Shown: positions 27,912 to 34,969 of the stretch, piece by piece
Position numbering within the stretch: position 1 is the stretch's first letter
Layout of the letters: every line of letters begins with the position of its first letter
Origin: Limnobacter sp. 130
Lineage (GTDB): Bacteria; Pseudomonadota; Gammaproteobacteria; Burkholderiales; Burkholderiaceae_B
Assembly (NCBI RefSeq): GCF_902506325.1
Contig: NZ_LR732328.1
Span: 747,882 to 811,881 of the forward strand
Reading direction: 5' to 3'
Length of the DNA: 64,000 bases
Program-made: the position numbers and the translations under genes
Notes under the pieces: model-generated
What the model saw: only the letters and a program-made list of their open reading frames with translations
Databases searched by the model: none
Told to the model about the DNA's origin: nothing

Positions 27912-28475
27912 ATGGAACTCGCAGTAAAGATAGTTGGGATGCTAGCCAGCCTATTTGCCCTGTACAAAATCATCATTGAGGTGGTCGTTTTTCGTTCCAA
28001 TAAAAGGCGAGATGAGTACGAATTTTCTAAAAAGTTTATTAGTGACTTGTACAACGAGAACATACACAGACTCACCCTTGAAAAGGGATTCTTAGCGCTT
28101 ACGGGAAAAATTTATCCGGTCGAAGAAATGAAGCTACTTCTAAGCAGTACAGACCCAAGCTCATCAATAAACGAAAGATCTGATGCCGCAGGATTTGTGG
28201 AGTTCAGGCCAGATGAAAATCACTACAGATGGAAAGGTCGGCTCAAGAGTAGACTTGCCCAAAAGCATAGAGTGAAATGGTACTACTTTTGGTATTCCAT
28301 AACCGCGTTTTTGGGGCTTATCCCTGTGTACATCAGAGGCACTTCGGCCTTAGGTGAGTTGCCCTTGGTTGCTTTTTCAGGTTCTTTGCTCTTGATTGCT
28401 ATCATGTGCTTAGTTGCGGCTGAGAACTTTAAAGCGGCAAAGACGTTTATGGGGAAATTTGGAGCGGATACCTAA
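27912..28475 (+). CDS. Cassette 1: membrane protein, unknown
   Basis: A 187-residue protein with one N-terminal transmembrane helix (VGMLASLFALYKIIIEVVVF), a central charged cytosolic region of about 90 residues, and two C-terminal helices (FWYSITAFLGLIPVYI and FSGSLLLIAIMCLVAAE). This layout is common among effector-like or sensor membrane proteins, but I recognise no family. The ATG has a ribosome site (AAGGAA), and the gene starts 11 bp after the GTTAGGC core. The stop codon lies inside the left core of the following attC (ACCTAAC), as usual for cassette genes. Confidence 0.6.
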   Translation: MELAVKIVGMLASLFALYKIIIEVVVFRSNKRRDEYEFSKKFISDLYNENIHRLTLEKGFLALTGKIYPVEEMKLLLSSTDPSSSINERSDAAGFVEFRPDENHYRWKGRLKSRLAQKHRVKWYYFWYSITAFLGLIPVYIRGTSALGELPLVAFSGSLLLIAIMCLVAAENFKAAKTFMGKFGADT

Positions 28476-28574
28476 CTATCAGTTTCAGGTCGTTCCGGGT
28501 CTCATAGCCCTCCACCGGACGCCCTTTTCTCCGCTTCGCGGCGCAAAGGTCGCCGCTGAACAAATATGTTAGCT
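28470..28574 (+). repeat. attC site 1
   Basis: 105 bp from ACCTAAC (fits RYYYAAC) to GTTAGCT (one mismatch to GTTRRRY). Inner arms pair: GTTTCAGGTCG on the left with CGCCGCTGAAC on the right, with bulges. A central GC-rich hairpin includes CCGCTTCGCGG. Confidence 0.7.
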
Positions 28575-28580
28575 TCTTAG

Positions 28581-29429
28581 ATGAGAACTCAAACACACAT
28601 CGTCGATTCCAGGGCCGTCAAGGCCGTCATGGCACAGTTGCCGCACCATTGGGTCTTGCGAGAACTTACCGAACGCGACTATGGCATTGATCTGATGGTG
28701 GAAATTTTTTCACCGGGCCTGAAAGATGCGAAGGGCAAAGAAGCTTTCGCCGCAACTGGTTCCGTATTCCATATTCAGATCAAGGGCACTGAATAGTCGC
28801 TTGAGCCGGTCCGTGCGGGCACAATCAACTACTGCATCGACAAAAAATCGCTCTCCTATGTGGAGAAATTTAGTATTCCGTTTTTCCTGTTTCGTGTGAG
28901 CGTTGCCAATCCTCAGAAGGTTTATTTCCTTTGGATTCAACGTTACATCAAGGATGTCATGGATTGTGAGACGCCAATGTGGCGTGAGGACGAGGAACAT
29001 TCAATAACAGTTCGCATTCCCCCAGAAAACAATCTCCCCGACGGCATAAATAAAATTGAGGGGATTGCTTTTCGTCCAAAGTACTTGGAGGAGCTTGCTG
29101 AGTTCTCAGAGATATACGGGGATATTGGAAACAGAATTAGCGCCATTCGCGCTGGTATGCACGACGTTAGCGAGGAGGTGATAGCAGAACTCAAAAATCG
29201 TGCTTATCGTGCCCGACGGCTAAATGTGCTACTTACGCGCAATGAATGCTGCATCAGTAGGCAAAGTGTCGATGCATTGATCCAATACATCACTGGCCTC
29301 GATACGCCGGAAGGTCGCAGCACCGAGCCTCCAGAGGCGCATAATTTCGAGATGCTTGCACAAAGCATGGCCGGGATGGACATGGTACAGAATTTTGTTT
29401 TGGAAAACGACGGTCTTTCGGCGTACTAA
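28581..29429 (+). pseudogene. Cassette 2: DUF4365 (PD-(D/E)XK-like) gene interrupted by an in-frame TAG
   Basis: One continuous reading frame of 282 sense codons broken by a single TAG at 28794-28796. The first 71 residues hold the DUF4365 nuclease-like core: ELTERDYGIDLMVEIF with Asp37 and Glu41, then FHIQIKGTE with Gln66 and Lys68 of a QxK motif. After the stop, the frame continues with family-like sequence (AGTINYCIDKKSLSYVEKF, FFLFRVSVANPQKVYFLWI). No frameshift is needed, so a point mutation such as CAG, AAG or GAG to TAG explains it. Alternatives are a sequencing error or readthrough. The domain is linked to restriction-like nucleases; the target is unknown. Confidence 0.75.
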
Positions 29430-29438
29430 TCAGTACGA

Positions 29439-29537
29439 AGGTAACAAATCGTTGCAGCGGACGTTTGTCCCGCCGCCCATTTTTGCTACCGCAAAAACGG
29501 TCGTCGCCTCAAACGCCGCTGAACTCAAGCGTTGGGC
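29439..29537 (+). repeat. attC site 2
   Basis: 99 bp ending in GTTGGGC (perfect GTTRRRY). The left core AGGTAAC is degenerate. GTTGCAGCGGACGTTTG near the left pairs with CAAACGCCGCTGAAC on the right apart from extrahelical bases. Clearly homologous to attC site 3. Confidence 0.8.
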
Positions 29538-29564
29538 GTCAAAACTTCGAAAAGGTACTTAAGC

Positions 29565-30395
29565 ATGGATCATGACAACGACATTTCTCGCCACTACGCA
29601 CGTGGAGATCTACTGGATGCGATTCTCGCTGGCATGGAGAAGATGGGGAAAACTCCGGAAACGGTAACGATTGATGATCTCGCTCCTGTAGATGAGTTTC
29701 ATATTGGCGGTCGCGAGGCTAGTTGTGAGTTTCTTAGTCAACTGTCGCTTTCATCTGGCGATCATGTACTGGATGTCGGGTGTGGAATCGGAGGCGCAAG
29801 TCGATTTACTGTGAAAGAGTTCGGGTGTCGAGTAACTGGCGTTGACCTGACTGACGAGTACATTGAAACGGGGAGCACGTTGTGTCACTGGCTTGGCTTG
29901 AACACCAGCGTCAGCCTTGTTCAGGGGAATGTGCTCGAACTCGACTTCGCCGATGCCACCTTCGACAAAGCGTTTATGCTCCATGTCGGCATGAATATTC
30001 CAGATAAGGTCGCCCTTGGATCGGAGATCTTTCGAGTGTTGAAACCAGGGGCAGTATTCGGAATCTACGACATTATGAAATGTGGCGAGGGAACCGTTAC
30101 TTTTCCAGTCCCTTGGGCATCCGTTCCAGAGGGAAGTTGGCTTGCATCGCCGGAAGAATACAAAAATGCGCTCTTGGAAAGTGGCTTCGAGATCATTTGC
30201 GAGAGAAATCGTGGCAAGTTTGCTTTGAAGTTCTTCGCAGACCTCAAGGCTCGTGCAAGTGCCGCCGATGGACCACCACCACTTGGACTGCCGGTGATTA
30301 TGGGCGCGCAAGCGCCTATGAAGATTCAGAACATGGTCGAGAATGTTGCGCGGGGCATCATTGCGCCAGTTGAACTAATTGCTCGGAAGGTGTGA
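29565..30395 (+). CDS. Cassette 3: class I SAM-dependent methyltransferase
   Basis: A 276-residue methyltransferase. SAM-binding motif I is DHVLDVGCGIGGASRF (about 66-81), followed by the acidic motif II VTGVDLTDEYIE, motif post-I FDKAFMLHVGMNIPDK and motif IV LKPGAVFGIYDIM. The layout is that of small-molecule methyltransferases of the UbiE/sarcosine-dimethylglycine type. The ATG at 29565 is used; an earlier TTG start would fall inside the GTTGGGC core of the preceding attC. The substrate is unknown. As a mobile cassette it may modify an antibiotic or a metabolite, but this is speculation. Confidence 0.85.
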   Translation: MDHDNDISRHYARGDLLDAILAGMEKMGKTPETVTIDDLAPVDEFHIGGREASCEFLSQLSLSSGDHVLDVGCGIGGASRFTVKEFGCRVTGVDLTDEYIETGSTLCHWLGLNTSVSLVQGNVLELDFADATFDKAFMLHVGMNIPDKVALGSEIFRVLKPGAVFGIYDIMKCGEGTVTFPVPWASVPEGSWLASPEEYKNALLESGFEIICERNRGKFALKFFADLKARASAADGPPPLGLPVIMGAQAPMKIQNMVENVARGIIAPVELIARKV

Positions 30396-30417
30396 GACCT
30401 GTGATAGCCCGGGTGAC

Positions 30418-30516
30418 GCCCAACAAATCGCTGCAGGTGACGCTTGACCCGCTGCCCACTTTTGCTTTCGCAAAAGCACGCATCGCCTCAAGCGCACTTG
30501 AGCTAAAGCGTTATGT
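30418..30516 (+). repeat. attC site 3
   Basis: 99 bp from GCCCAAC (perfect RYYYAAC) to GTTATGT. The left inner arm GCTGCAGGTGACGCTTGA pairs with TCAAGCGCACTTGAGC on the right with an extrahelical base. A central hairpin CTTTTGC-tttc-GCAAAAG is present. The best-formed attC in the array. Confidence 0.88.
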
Positions 30517-30534
30517 GGCACAGATGAGGTCCAT

Positions 30535-30876
30535 ATGAATCGAAGCGCTGCAATCGTGTTGGCAATCGCGACATTTTTACCTGTCGGGTATATGTTCTAT
30601 TTTTTTGCCGCCTTCGGTCAGATGGATGATCAAATGACACCCGAAGAGTTTCAAGTTAAATTTGAGTTGCTCTTCCGACTCCATCTGAGCACCATGGCCC
30701 TTATGGTAGGCCTACTCATTATCTACATCGTTTACTTGTTCAGGACTGAGCATGTTCCAAAAGACAAAAAGGCGCTTTGGGCCGTCGTCCTGTTCATGGG
30801 GAACATAATCGCAATGCCTGTGTTTTGGTTTTTATACGTATGGAAGCCTTTGCAGCGAGGCGGCGTTAATAAATAA
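30535..30876 (+). CDS. Cassette 4: small membrane protein
   Basis: A 113-residue protein with three predicted transmembrane helices: IVLAIATFLPVGYMFYFF, MALMVGLLIIYIVYLF and WAVVLFMGNIIAMPVFWFLY. The short loops are charged (Asp/Glu near 30-40, Lys near 80). No family is recognised. The ribosome site ATGAGG precedes the ATG. The stop codon TAA is within the left part of the next attC. Small hydrophobic proteins of this kind are frequent among integron cassettes. Confidence 0.55.
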   Translation: MNRSAAIVLAIATFLPVGYMFYFFAAFGQMDDQMTPEEFQVKFELLFRLHLSTMALMVGLLIIYIVYLFRTEHVPKDKKALWAVVLFMGNIIAMPVFWFLYVWKPLQRGGVNK

Positions 30877-30957
30877 CATCTCAATCGACACGGACCCACA
30901 ACAGCAAGCTGCAGCGTCGCCGCGTGTTTTGATGGTCCGGTCATCTTTACGTTGGGC
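30871..30957 (+). repeat. attC site 4
   Basis: About 87 bp from AAATAAC (degenerate left core that includes the stop codon) to GTTGGGC (perfect GTTRRRY). CACGGACC near the left pairs with GGTCCGGT on the right. Weaker palindrome than sites 2, 3, 5 and 6. Confidence 0.6.
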
Positions 30958-30971
30958 ATCACTGGGTACAC

Positions 30972-31679
30972 ATGAGTAATTTAACGCATCAAGTAATCAC
31001 CAAGGAATACCCCGAAAATCTTTTCGGCGGAATCATGATTTGCGGCATTAACTTTGGCTACTCTGTCGAGGATGAAGCCTTGGAAAAATCTGGAGTTATT
31101 GCTGCACAAGAACCCCTATCATTTTTCTCAGACAATGCTGTCAATAACACACGCTTTAAAAACAGGGTTCTGGCTTGGCTGTCGAGTTGGGGTTTTGAGT
31201 TTGTCACTGAAAATGGCAAAGAGGGTGCATTTGAGCATGCTTTTTTTCAAACTAACTGGCTTGATACGCAAACGAGAAGCATCACGAGCAGCGGCTCAAT
31301 TACGACAGGAATATTGGTACAAGAATCCGATGGTTTTTTAAGATTATTGGAAACAAGAAAACCATCCGTCATTGTTTTTGTTGGTAGCTTAATGATTGAA
31401 GCCTTAAACGATATAAAAATACGTGAGCGAGTCGTTTCGATTCTCGGCGAAAGGTCTGGCAACGCGAAGATTTATCGCGCCGAACTTCCTAACTACACAG
31501 GTACAAAGTTCAAGTTACTTGCTCAAAAATTCGGAGAGACACAAGTTATCAGTCTGCCACACCCTCAAGCGCGAGGTATTTCTGATGAATATGTCGCTGC
31601 TTTGAAACCACCAATTCACGTCATTCACAAGATAATTGAAAAACAAATGAAAAATGGAGAAAGTCATGTTTCGTTGTAG
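30972..31679 (+). CDS. Cassette 5, first gene: possible uracil-DNA-glycosylase-like protein
   Basis: A 235-residue protein. Near the N-terminus is GGIMICGINFGYS, resembling the GxxPG motif 1 of the uracil-DNA glycosylase superfamily, and near the C-terminus is ISLPHPQARG, resembling the motif 2 loop (HPS). Between them is a hydrophobic beta strand SVIVFVGSLMIEAL. Pattern and spacing fit a UDG-like fold, but the Pro of motif 1 and Ser of motif 2 are changed, so activity is uncertain. Its last four codons overlap the start of the zinc-finger-like gene. The two share one cassette and are probably a functional pair. Confidence 0.5.
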   Translation: MSNLTHQVITKEYPENLFGGIMICGINFGYSVEDEALEKSGVIAAQEPLSFFSDNAVNNTRFKNRVLAWLSSWGFEFVTENGKEGAFEHAFFQTNWLDTQTRSITSSGSITTGILVQESDGFLRLLETRKPSVIVFVGSLMIEALNDIKIRERVVSILGERSGNAKIYRAELPNYTGTKFKLLAQKFGETQVISLPHPQARGISDEYVAALKPPIHVIHKIIEKQMKNGESHVSL

Positions 31680-31932
31680 GTATTGCGGGAATAGTGTCAG
31701 TGCTGGTGGTGCATGTTTAAAAAGTCCGATTAAGACTCACGTTGTAGAGATTCCCGGAAAGTGTATTTACTGCGGAAATAAGGTGAGTGCGGGTGGTTTG
31801 TGTGGCAAAAGCCCAAATAAATCGCACGAGGTGAACAATGGACCTGACAAGTGTATTTATTGTGGCAATAAGGTCAGTGCTGGCGGTATGTGCCAAAAAA
31901 GTCCATCAAAAGGCCATGTTCTTGGCAAATAA
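31666..31932 (+). CDS. Cassette 5, second gene: protein of three tandem zinc-finger-like repeats
   Basis: An 88-residue protein that consists almost wholly of three copies of a 22-residue motif with spacing C-x2-C-x9-C-x7-H: RYCGNSVSAGGAC, IYCGNKVSAGGLC and IYCGNKVSAGGMC, each followed by xKSPxKxH. The C/C/C/H set suggests a zinc ion per repeat. The start at 31666 is preferred over 31654 because GGAGA lies five bases upstream. It overlaps the end of the preceding gene. I do not know a named family with this exact repeat. A nucleic-acid- or protein-binding role is a guess. Confidence 0.65.
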   Translation: MFRCRYCGNSVSAGGACLKSPIKTHVVEIPGKCIYCGNKVSAGGLCGKSPNKSHEVNNGPDKCIYCGNKVSAGGMCQKSPSKGHVLGK

Positions 31933-31940
31933 CTTGCCCA

Positions 31941-31992
31941 ATCCAACAATTCACGGGACTGCCTTCGGCAGCCCGTGACTTTTACGTTATGC
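31941..31992 (+). repeat. attC site 5 (short)
   Basis: 52 bp from ATCCAAC (perfect RYYYAAC) to GTTATGC. The stem is nearly perfect: TCACGGG-A-CTGCC, loop TTC, GGCAG-CCCGTGA, with one extrahelical A in the left arm, the strand-marking feature of folded attC. Confidence 0.82.
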
Positions 31993-32006
31993 ATTAAGGG
32001 CTACCA

Positions 32007-32423
32007 ATGCGTGCACCTGTAATACAAGAAGAAACTAGCGGTTGCGGAATTGCATCGGTTGCTAACATCCTCGGCAAAACTTATGCAGAAATGAAGGCCA
32101 TCGCAAACGGTATGGATATTTATGCGTCGGACGAGGCCTTGTGGTCTGACACACAGTATGTTCGTCGTATGTTAGCGTACGCAGGCATTCAAACATCAAA
32201 AAGCGAAATTCCTTTTTTATCTTGGGAGGCATTGCCTGATCTGGCGCTGCTGTCCATCACGCATCATCAAGAAAATGGTGTGAATTTCTGGCACTGGGTT
32301 GTGTTCAAACGCGTGGATGGCCAGCCTTTCGTGCTGGATTCAGCTCGCTACCTGCCCTCCAATATTCGTAACGACTTCGAGGCTATGCAGCCCAAATGGT
32401 TTATCGAGGTGCTTAGTGCATAA
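32007..32423 (+). CDS. Cassette 6: C39-like cysteine peptidase-fold protein
   Basis: A 138-residue single-domain papain-like protein. QEETSGCGIASVANILG carries the oxyanion Gln7 and nucleophile Cys13; FWHWVVF gives His96 and PFVLDSA gives Asp111, the complete C39-type catalytic set. There is no signal peptide or membrane segment, so it acts in the cytosol or on its own. C39 peptidases usually process double-glycine leader peptides attached to ABC exporters, but none is nearby. A stand-alone copy in a mobile cassette is less usual. The GTG-like leader after the attC core is only 15 bp. Confidence 0.75.
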   Translation: MRAPVIQEETSGCGIASVANILGKTYAEMKAIANGMDIYASDEALWSDTQYVRRMLAYAGIQTSKSEIPFLSWEALPDLALLSITHHQENGVNFWHWVVFKRVDGQPFVLDSARYLPSNIRNDFEAMQPKWFIEVLSA

Positions 32424-32478
32424 CAACAGCCTCAAGAGCGACGTGGCAAAGCCACGCGCCTTAGACTGAACGTTAAAC
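32418..32478 (+). repeat. attC site 6 (short)
   Basis: 61 bp from GCATAAC (one mismatch to RYYYAAC, includes the stop codon) to GTTAAAC (perfect GTTRRRY). The central stem CGTGGC-AAA-GCCACG is perfect, extended by CTCAAGAGCG against CGCCTTAGAC with a bulged A. Confidence 0.82.
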
Positions 32479-32481
32479 CCA

Positions 32482-32859
32482 ATGAGCCTACATAAGCCAC
32501 CTCAGCAAGACGCTAAATCATTATTTCTAATCATGGAGCGAAGCGCTGGCCCTACTTTAGTTGCGCTACTGCTGATCGCCATCATTTTAAATGTTCTCTT
32601 CAGGCCAGGGGCGTGGTTTATTTTTGGGAATGTCTTAGCAGGACTAATTTGTTATGGATGCTGGCGTGCAGTGTTGGCCGATAGGCTTCAATTAGGCCTA
32701 ACTTTGGTATTTGTAATGTTATTCATCTTCTTTGTTGCGACAGAATCAATTTTTACGTTGTCCTTGCATGAGCAGATGGCGTTAGTTTTGTCCCATATTG
32801 GAATTGGTTTGTACGCGTCAATTTTCTGTGTGAGAGTCATGAAGACGCATGATCTTTAG
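32482..32859 (+). CDS. Cassette 7: membrane protein, unknown
   Basis: A 125-residue protein with four likely transmembrane helices: TLVALLLIAIILNVLF, WFIFGNVLAGLICYGCW, LTLVFVMLFIFFVATE and MALVLSHIGIGLYASIF. No family is recognised. The ATG is only 4 bp after the GTTAAAC core, with no ribosome site, so translation may be leaderless or coupled. No convincing attC follows the stop: the downstream bases (AACGGACC...CGTAGGAC) show only a trace of a core. It may be the last cassette, with a decayed attC. Confidence 0.5.
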   Translation: MSLHKPPQQDAKSLFLIMERSAGPTLVALLLIAIILNVLFRPGAWFIFGNVLAGLICYGCWRAVLADRLQLGLTLVFVMLFIFFVATESIFTLSLHEQMALVLSHIGIGLYASIFCVRVMKTHDL

Positions 32860-32916
32860 CCTCACATTCAAACGGACCACTCAGCCCAGTTGCTCACTTT
32901 CACGTAGGACACTTCC

Positions 32917-33003
32917 ATGAGAACACTGCGTATTATCACGTTGATTATGCTGCCATCATTGAACTTGTTGCAGCCGGCATTGGGCTCAATCACGAGGAGA
33001 TGA
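32917..33003 (+). CDS. Possible 28-residue leader-like ORF
   Basis: A short ORF, MRTLRIITLIMLPSL and onward, that looks like a signal peptide without a mature part. Its TGA (33001-33003) overlaps the ribosome site and initiation region of the gene at 33006. It could be a leader peptide, a truncated gene remnant or chance. No ribosome site was seen before it. Confidence 0.25.
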   Translation: MRTLRIITLIMLPSLNLLQPALGSITRR

Positions 33004-33005
33004 GA

Positions 33006-33653
33006 ATGTCCAAGTATTTATCGCATTTATTACTAATGGTTGGACTGTTGCCAACAATGGCTACTGCGGTAGAACCCGTAAAGCTCACTGAAGACACTTA
33101 CAAAGCCGACCTTGGAATGATCGTCGTTCAGGTAAATTGGGGTCGTGCCTGGAAATGTGGGCAGTTCGAAAATGCGCAGCTACAAGCACTTACATTCACT
33201 AAATCACCTATCGATAACGAAACGTCTTCAGCTTTGGCGCTTGAAACACCCTCCAAGTTGTCTGCAGACAATCAATTTTTGCCGTATACGTTTGTGATCG
33301 AACCGGGTGAATATGTGTTGACTGCCTTCGACGTAAAAGTTGCTCGCTCAGTGACGGAGGTTGCTCACATCAAAGGATCCAAAGACGATCTGATCAAGGA
33401 CGGAAAACCGATTGGTGGTTCATTTACAGTGGGTCCCGGAGAAGTGGTTTACATAGGCCACTTCGGTCTTGACTGTGGAGCAGAACCATTCTTGTGGCGA
33501 AACTATATCGAGGGTCGGAAAGATTTCGAACGGTATGTGAATGGCTTCAGGCAACAATTTCCGTTCGTGAAGCATGTGCCAGTTCGACATGGACTCTTTG
33601 AAACACAACTTTTTGGTAACTCGTATTCACTCAAAGATCCTGTTGTGAAATGA
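33006..33653 (+). CDS. Secreted protein, unknown function
   Basis: A 215-residue protein with an N-terminal signal peptide (HLLLMVGLLPTMATA, cleavage near residue 21). The mature part is beta-rich and has two conserved-looking Cys (WKCGQFENA and HFGLDCGAE) that could form a disulphide. The ATG at 33006 is preferred to that at 33000 because GAGGAG then sits at normal distance. No attC palindrome follows it, so it seems to lie outside the cassette array. No family is recognised. Confidence 0.5.
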   Translation: MSKYLSHLLLMVGLLPTMATAVEPVKLTEDTYKADLGMIVVQVNWGRAWKCGQFENAQLQALTFTKSPIDNETSSALALETPSKLSADNQFLPYTFVIEPGEYVLTAFDVKVARSVTEVAHIKGSKDDLIKDGKPIGGSFTVGPGEVVYIGHFGLDCGAEPFLWRNYIEGRKDFERYVNGFRQQFPFVKHVPVRHGLFETQLFGNSYSLKDPVVK

Positions 33654-33676
33654 AGCCCGAAGAGCATACCTAAAGC

Positions 33677-33916
33677 ATGAAAATGGAACAGACAAATAAC
33701 CCCATGCATGGAGTCACGCTTGAAACCATCGTCGTAAAGCTTGTTGAGCACTACGGCTGGGATGAGCTCGCCAATAGAATCAAAATCAATTGCTTCAAGA
33801 ATGATCCTTCTGTTAAATCCAGTTTGAAGTTTCTTCGAAAAACGCCTTGGGCCAGAGAGCAGGTGGAGCAACTGTATCTTTCTACACTCGCATCACAAAG
33901 CCATCCGAGAACATGA
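33677..33916 (+). CDS. VF530-family small DNA-binding-like protein (DUF2132)
   Basis: A 79-residue helical protein. The sequence [22 protein letters not shown] and [21 protein letters not shown] matches the VF530/DUF2132 family, whose founding member from Aliivibrio has a four-helix fold related to DNA-binding proteins. There are usually 65-80 residues, so it is full length. Its stop overlaps the start of the next gene by ATGA, giving translational coupling. The biological role is not known for the family. Confidence 0.8.
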   Translation: MKMEQTNNPMHGVTLETIVVKLVEHYGWDELANRIKINCFKNDPSVKSSLKFLRKTPWAREQVEQLYLSTLASQSHPRT

Positions 33917-34185
33917 AGAATCCTTTGGACACTCCTGAAAGTCCAATTCAGAGAATAAAGACTGCTCAGATATGTCCGCATTGTTTTGCGCAGTTGTATT
34001 CAATGTGGGGAGAAGATCTTCGCATTCGCGGACGATGCCCCGAGTGCAAAAAACGTGTGTTTAAGTTCTACACAATGATGCTCTCAGGTCGCGAGGTAGG
34101 TTTGTATTACGTCGTCTCTGTCGCTGTTGTAGCCATTGTTTATGGCTTGGATTGGTATATCAATTTTCTGGATAATTTTGGTTGA
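33913..34185 (+). CDS. Small zinc-ribbon plus transmembrane protein
   Basis: A 90-residue protein. A zinc-ribbon-like part holds CPHC and CPEC ([11 protein letters not shown] and [11 protein letters not shown], 23 residues apart), followed by one transmembrane helix near the C-terminus ([19 protein letters not shown]). The ATG at 33913 overlaps the stop of the VF530-family gene and is preferred to an upstream start in the same frame because it gives coupling. The function is unknown; the pair with VF530 is of interest. Confidence 0.5.
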   Translation: MKNPLDTPESPIQRIKTAQICPHCFAQLYSMWGEDLRIRGRCPECKKRVFKFYTMMLSGREVGLYYVVSVAVVAIVYGLDWYINFLDNFG

Positions 34186-34218
34186 TAAAACCGAATGAAT
34201 TGAAATGGAAACTTCATC

Positions 34219-34899
34219 ATGAATTTAGTCAGTAGGTTATTTGTAGTTGCGACTCTCAGCTTTGCTTTGGCTGGTTGTACCGGCATGATCCGTCAGGTCG
34301 ATCAAGCCGATATTCAGTCAGTCCGCAAAGTGGTGGTTGTCTCTCAGCTGGGCGACACTTTTAATGGTTCCCTGACTGCCACCACAGTATTCGGCAACAG
34401 TAGTTACAAAGTGAATGTTAGCGATTGGCAGGTTGACGAAAAACTCGCTGAAAGCGCTGTTGAGGCGATTAATCAAGGTGGAAAGCTAAACGCATCGATG
34501 CTGACATCGAGTGCGAAATTGCCTGAGTTACTTAAAGCCGCTGCGGCGAGGAATGCAGATACATTGCTGTTGGTGACGCTTGCAGGAAACAGCAATCAAC
34601 CTGATTTCCGCCCCGGTTATGGGTTTTACAGAAGGACGCTGTTTGCGATGGACAGGTCTTGCATCTACAGTTTGTTTGTAACAACAGCTTATAACGTCAA
34701 GTCAGGAAAGGAGATGGGAATTGCATGGAGTTTTCCGAAGTGGGAAAGTATCCCCTGCAATCAAGCCACCGATCCAGTATGGAAAGACAGCTTCGAGAAG
34801 TACACTGCAGACGAAAAGGAATCGATTCGGAAAGCTGTTATTTCGAGTGTCACTACGAATGCGCGAACATCGCTGCAAGGGCTGGGTTTGTTACCTTGA
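34219..34899 (+). CDS. Lipoprotein, unknown function
   Basis: A 226-residue protein with a lipobox (SFALAGC, Cys at about 20). The mature part holds an alpha/beta segment beginning VRKVVVVSQLGDTF and a long C-terminal part, with one internal Cys pair (RSCIYSLF and SIPCNQA). It is in a run of small exported proteins downstream of the cassette array. No family is recognised. Confidence 0.55.
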   Translation: MNLVSRLFVVATLSFALAGCTGMIRQVDQADIQSVRKVVVVSQLGDTFNGSLTATTVFGNSSYKVNVSDWQVDEKLAESAVEAINQGGKLNASMLTSSAKLPELLKAAAARNADTLLLVTLAGNSNQPDFRPGYGFYRRTLFAMDRSCIYSLFVTTAYNVKSGKEMGIAWSFPKWESIPCNQATDPVWKDSFEKYTADEKESIRKAVISSVTTNARTSLQGLGLLP

Positions 34900-34969
34900 T
34901 TTGCCGTGCAGACTAGGGATCGGACCGAGAACGGCTGCGTAATTTCAACTTTTAATTGAAGGAATAGTG

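Larger units (their letters stand above)
27895..32859 (+). mobile_element. Integron gene-cassette array without integrase (CALIN-like)
   Basis: Seven short, unrelated gene units, all on the + strand, separated by six imperfect palindromes that start at or near each stop codon and end in a GTTRRRY-like core just before the next gene. Right-hand cores are GTTAGGC (27895), GTTAGCT (28568), GTTGGGC (29531), GTTATGT (30510), GTTGGGC (30951), GTTATGC (31986) and GTTAAAC (32472). The second and third palindromes are clearly homologous in sequence; the others share only architecture, including unpaired bases in the left arm. This is the hallmark of attC sites. No IntI gene is in the window, so this is an orphan array or one end of a larger integron. 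The right end is unclear. Confidence 0.82.

Noticed and set aside
31941-31992. Reading attC site 5 as a rho-independent terminator
   Set aside because: The stem is strong, but it is followed by only a short T-run and a GTTATGC core, carries the matching ATCCAAC arm, and lies in a row of like-organised sites; attC is the better reading.
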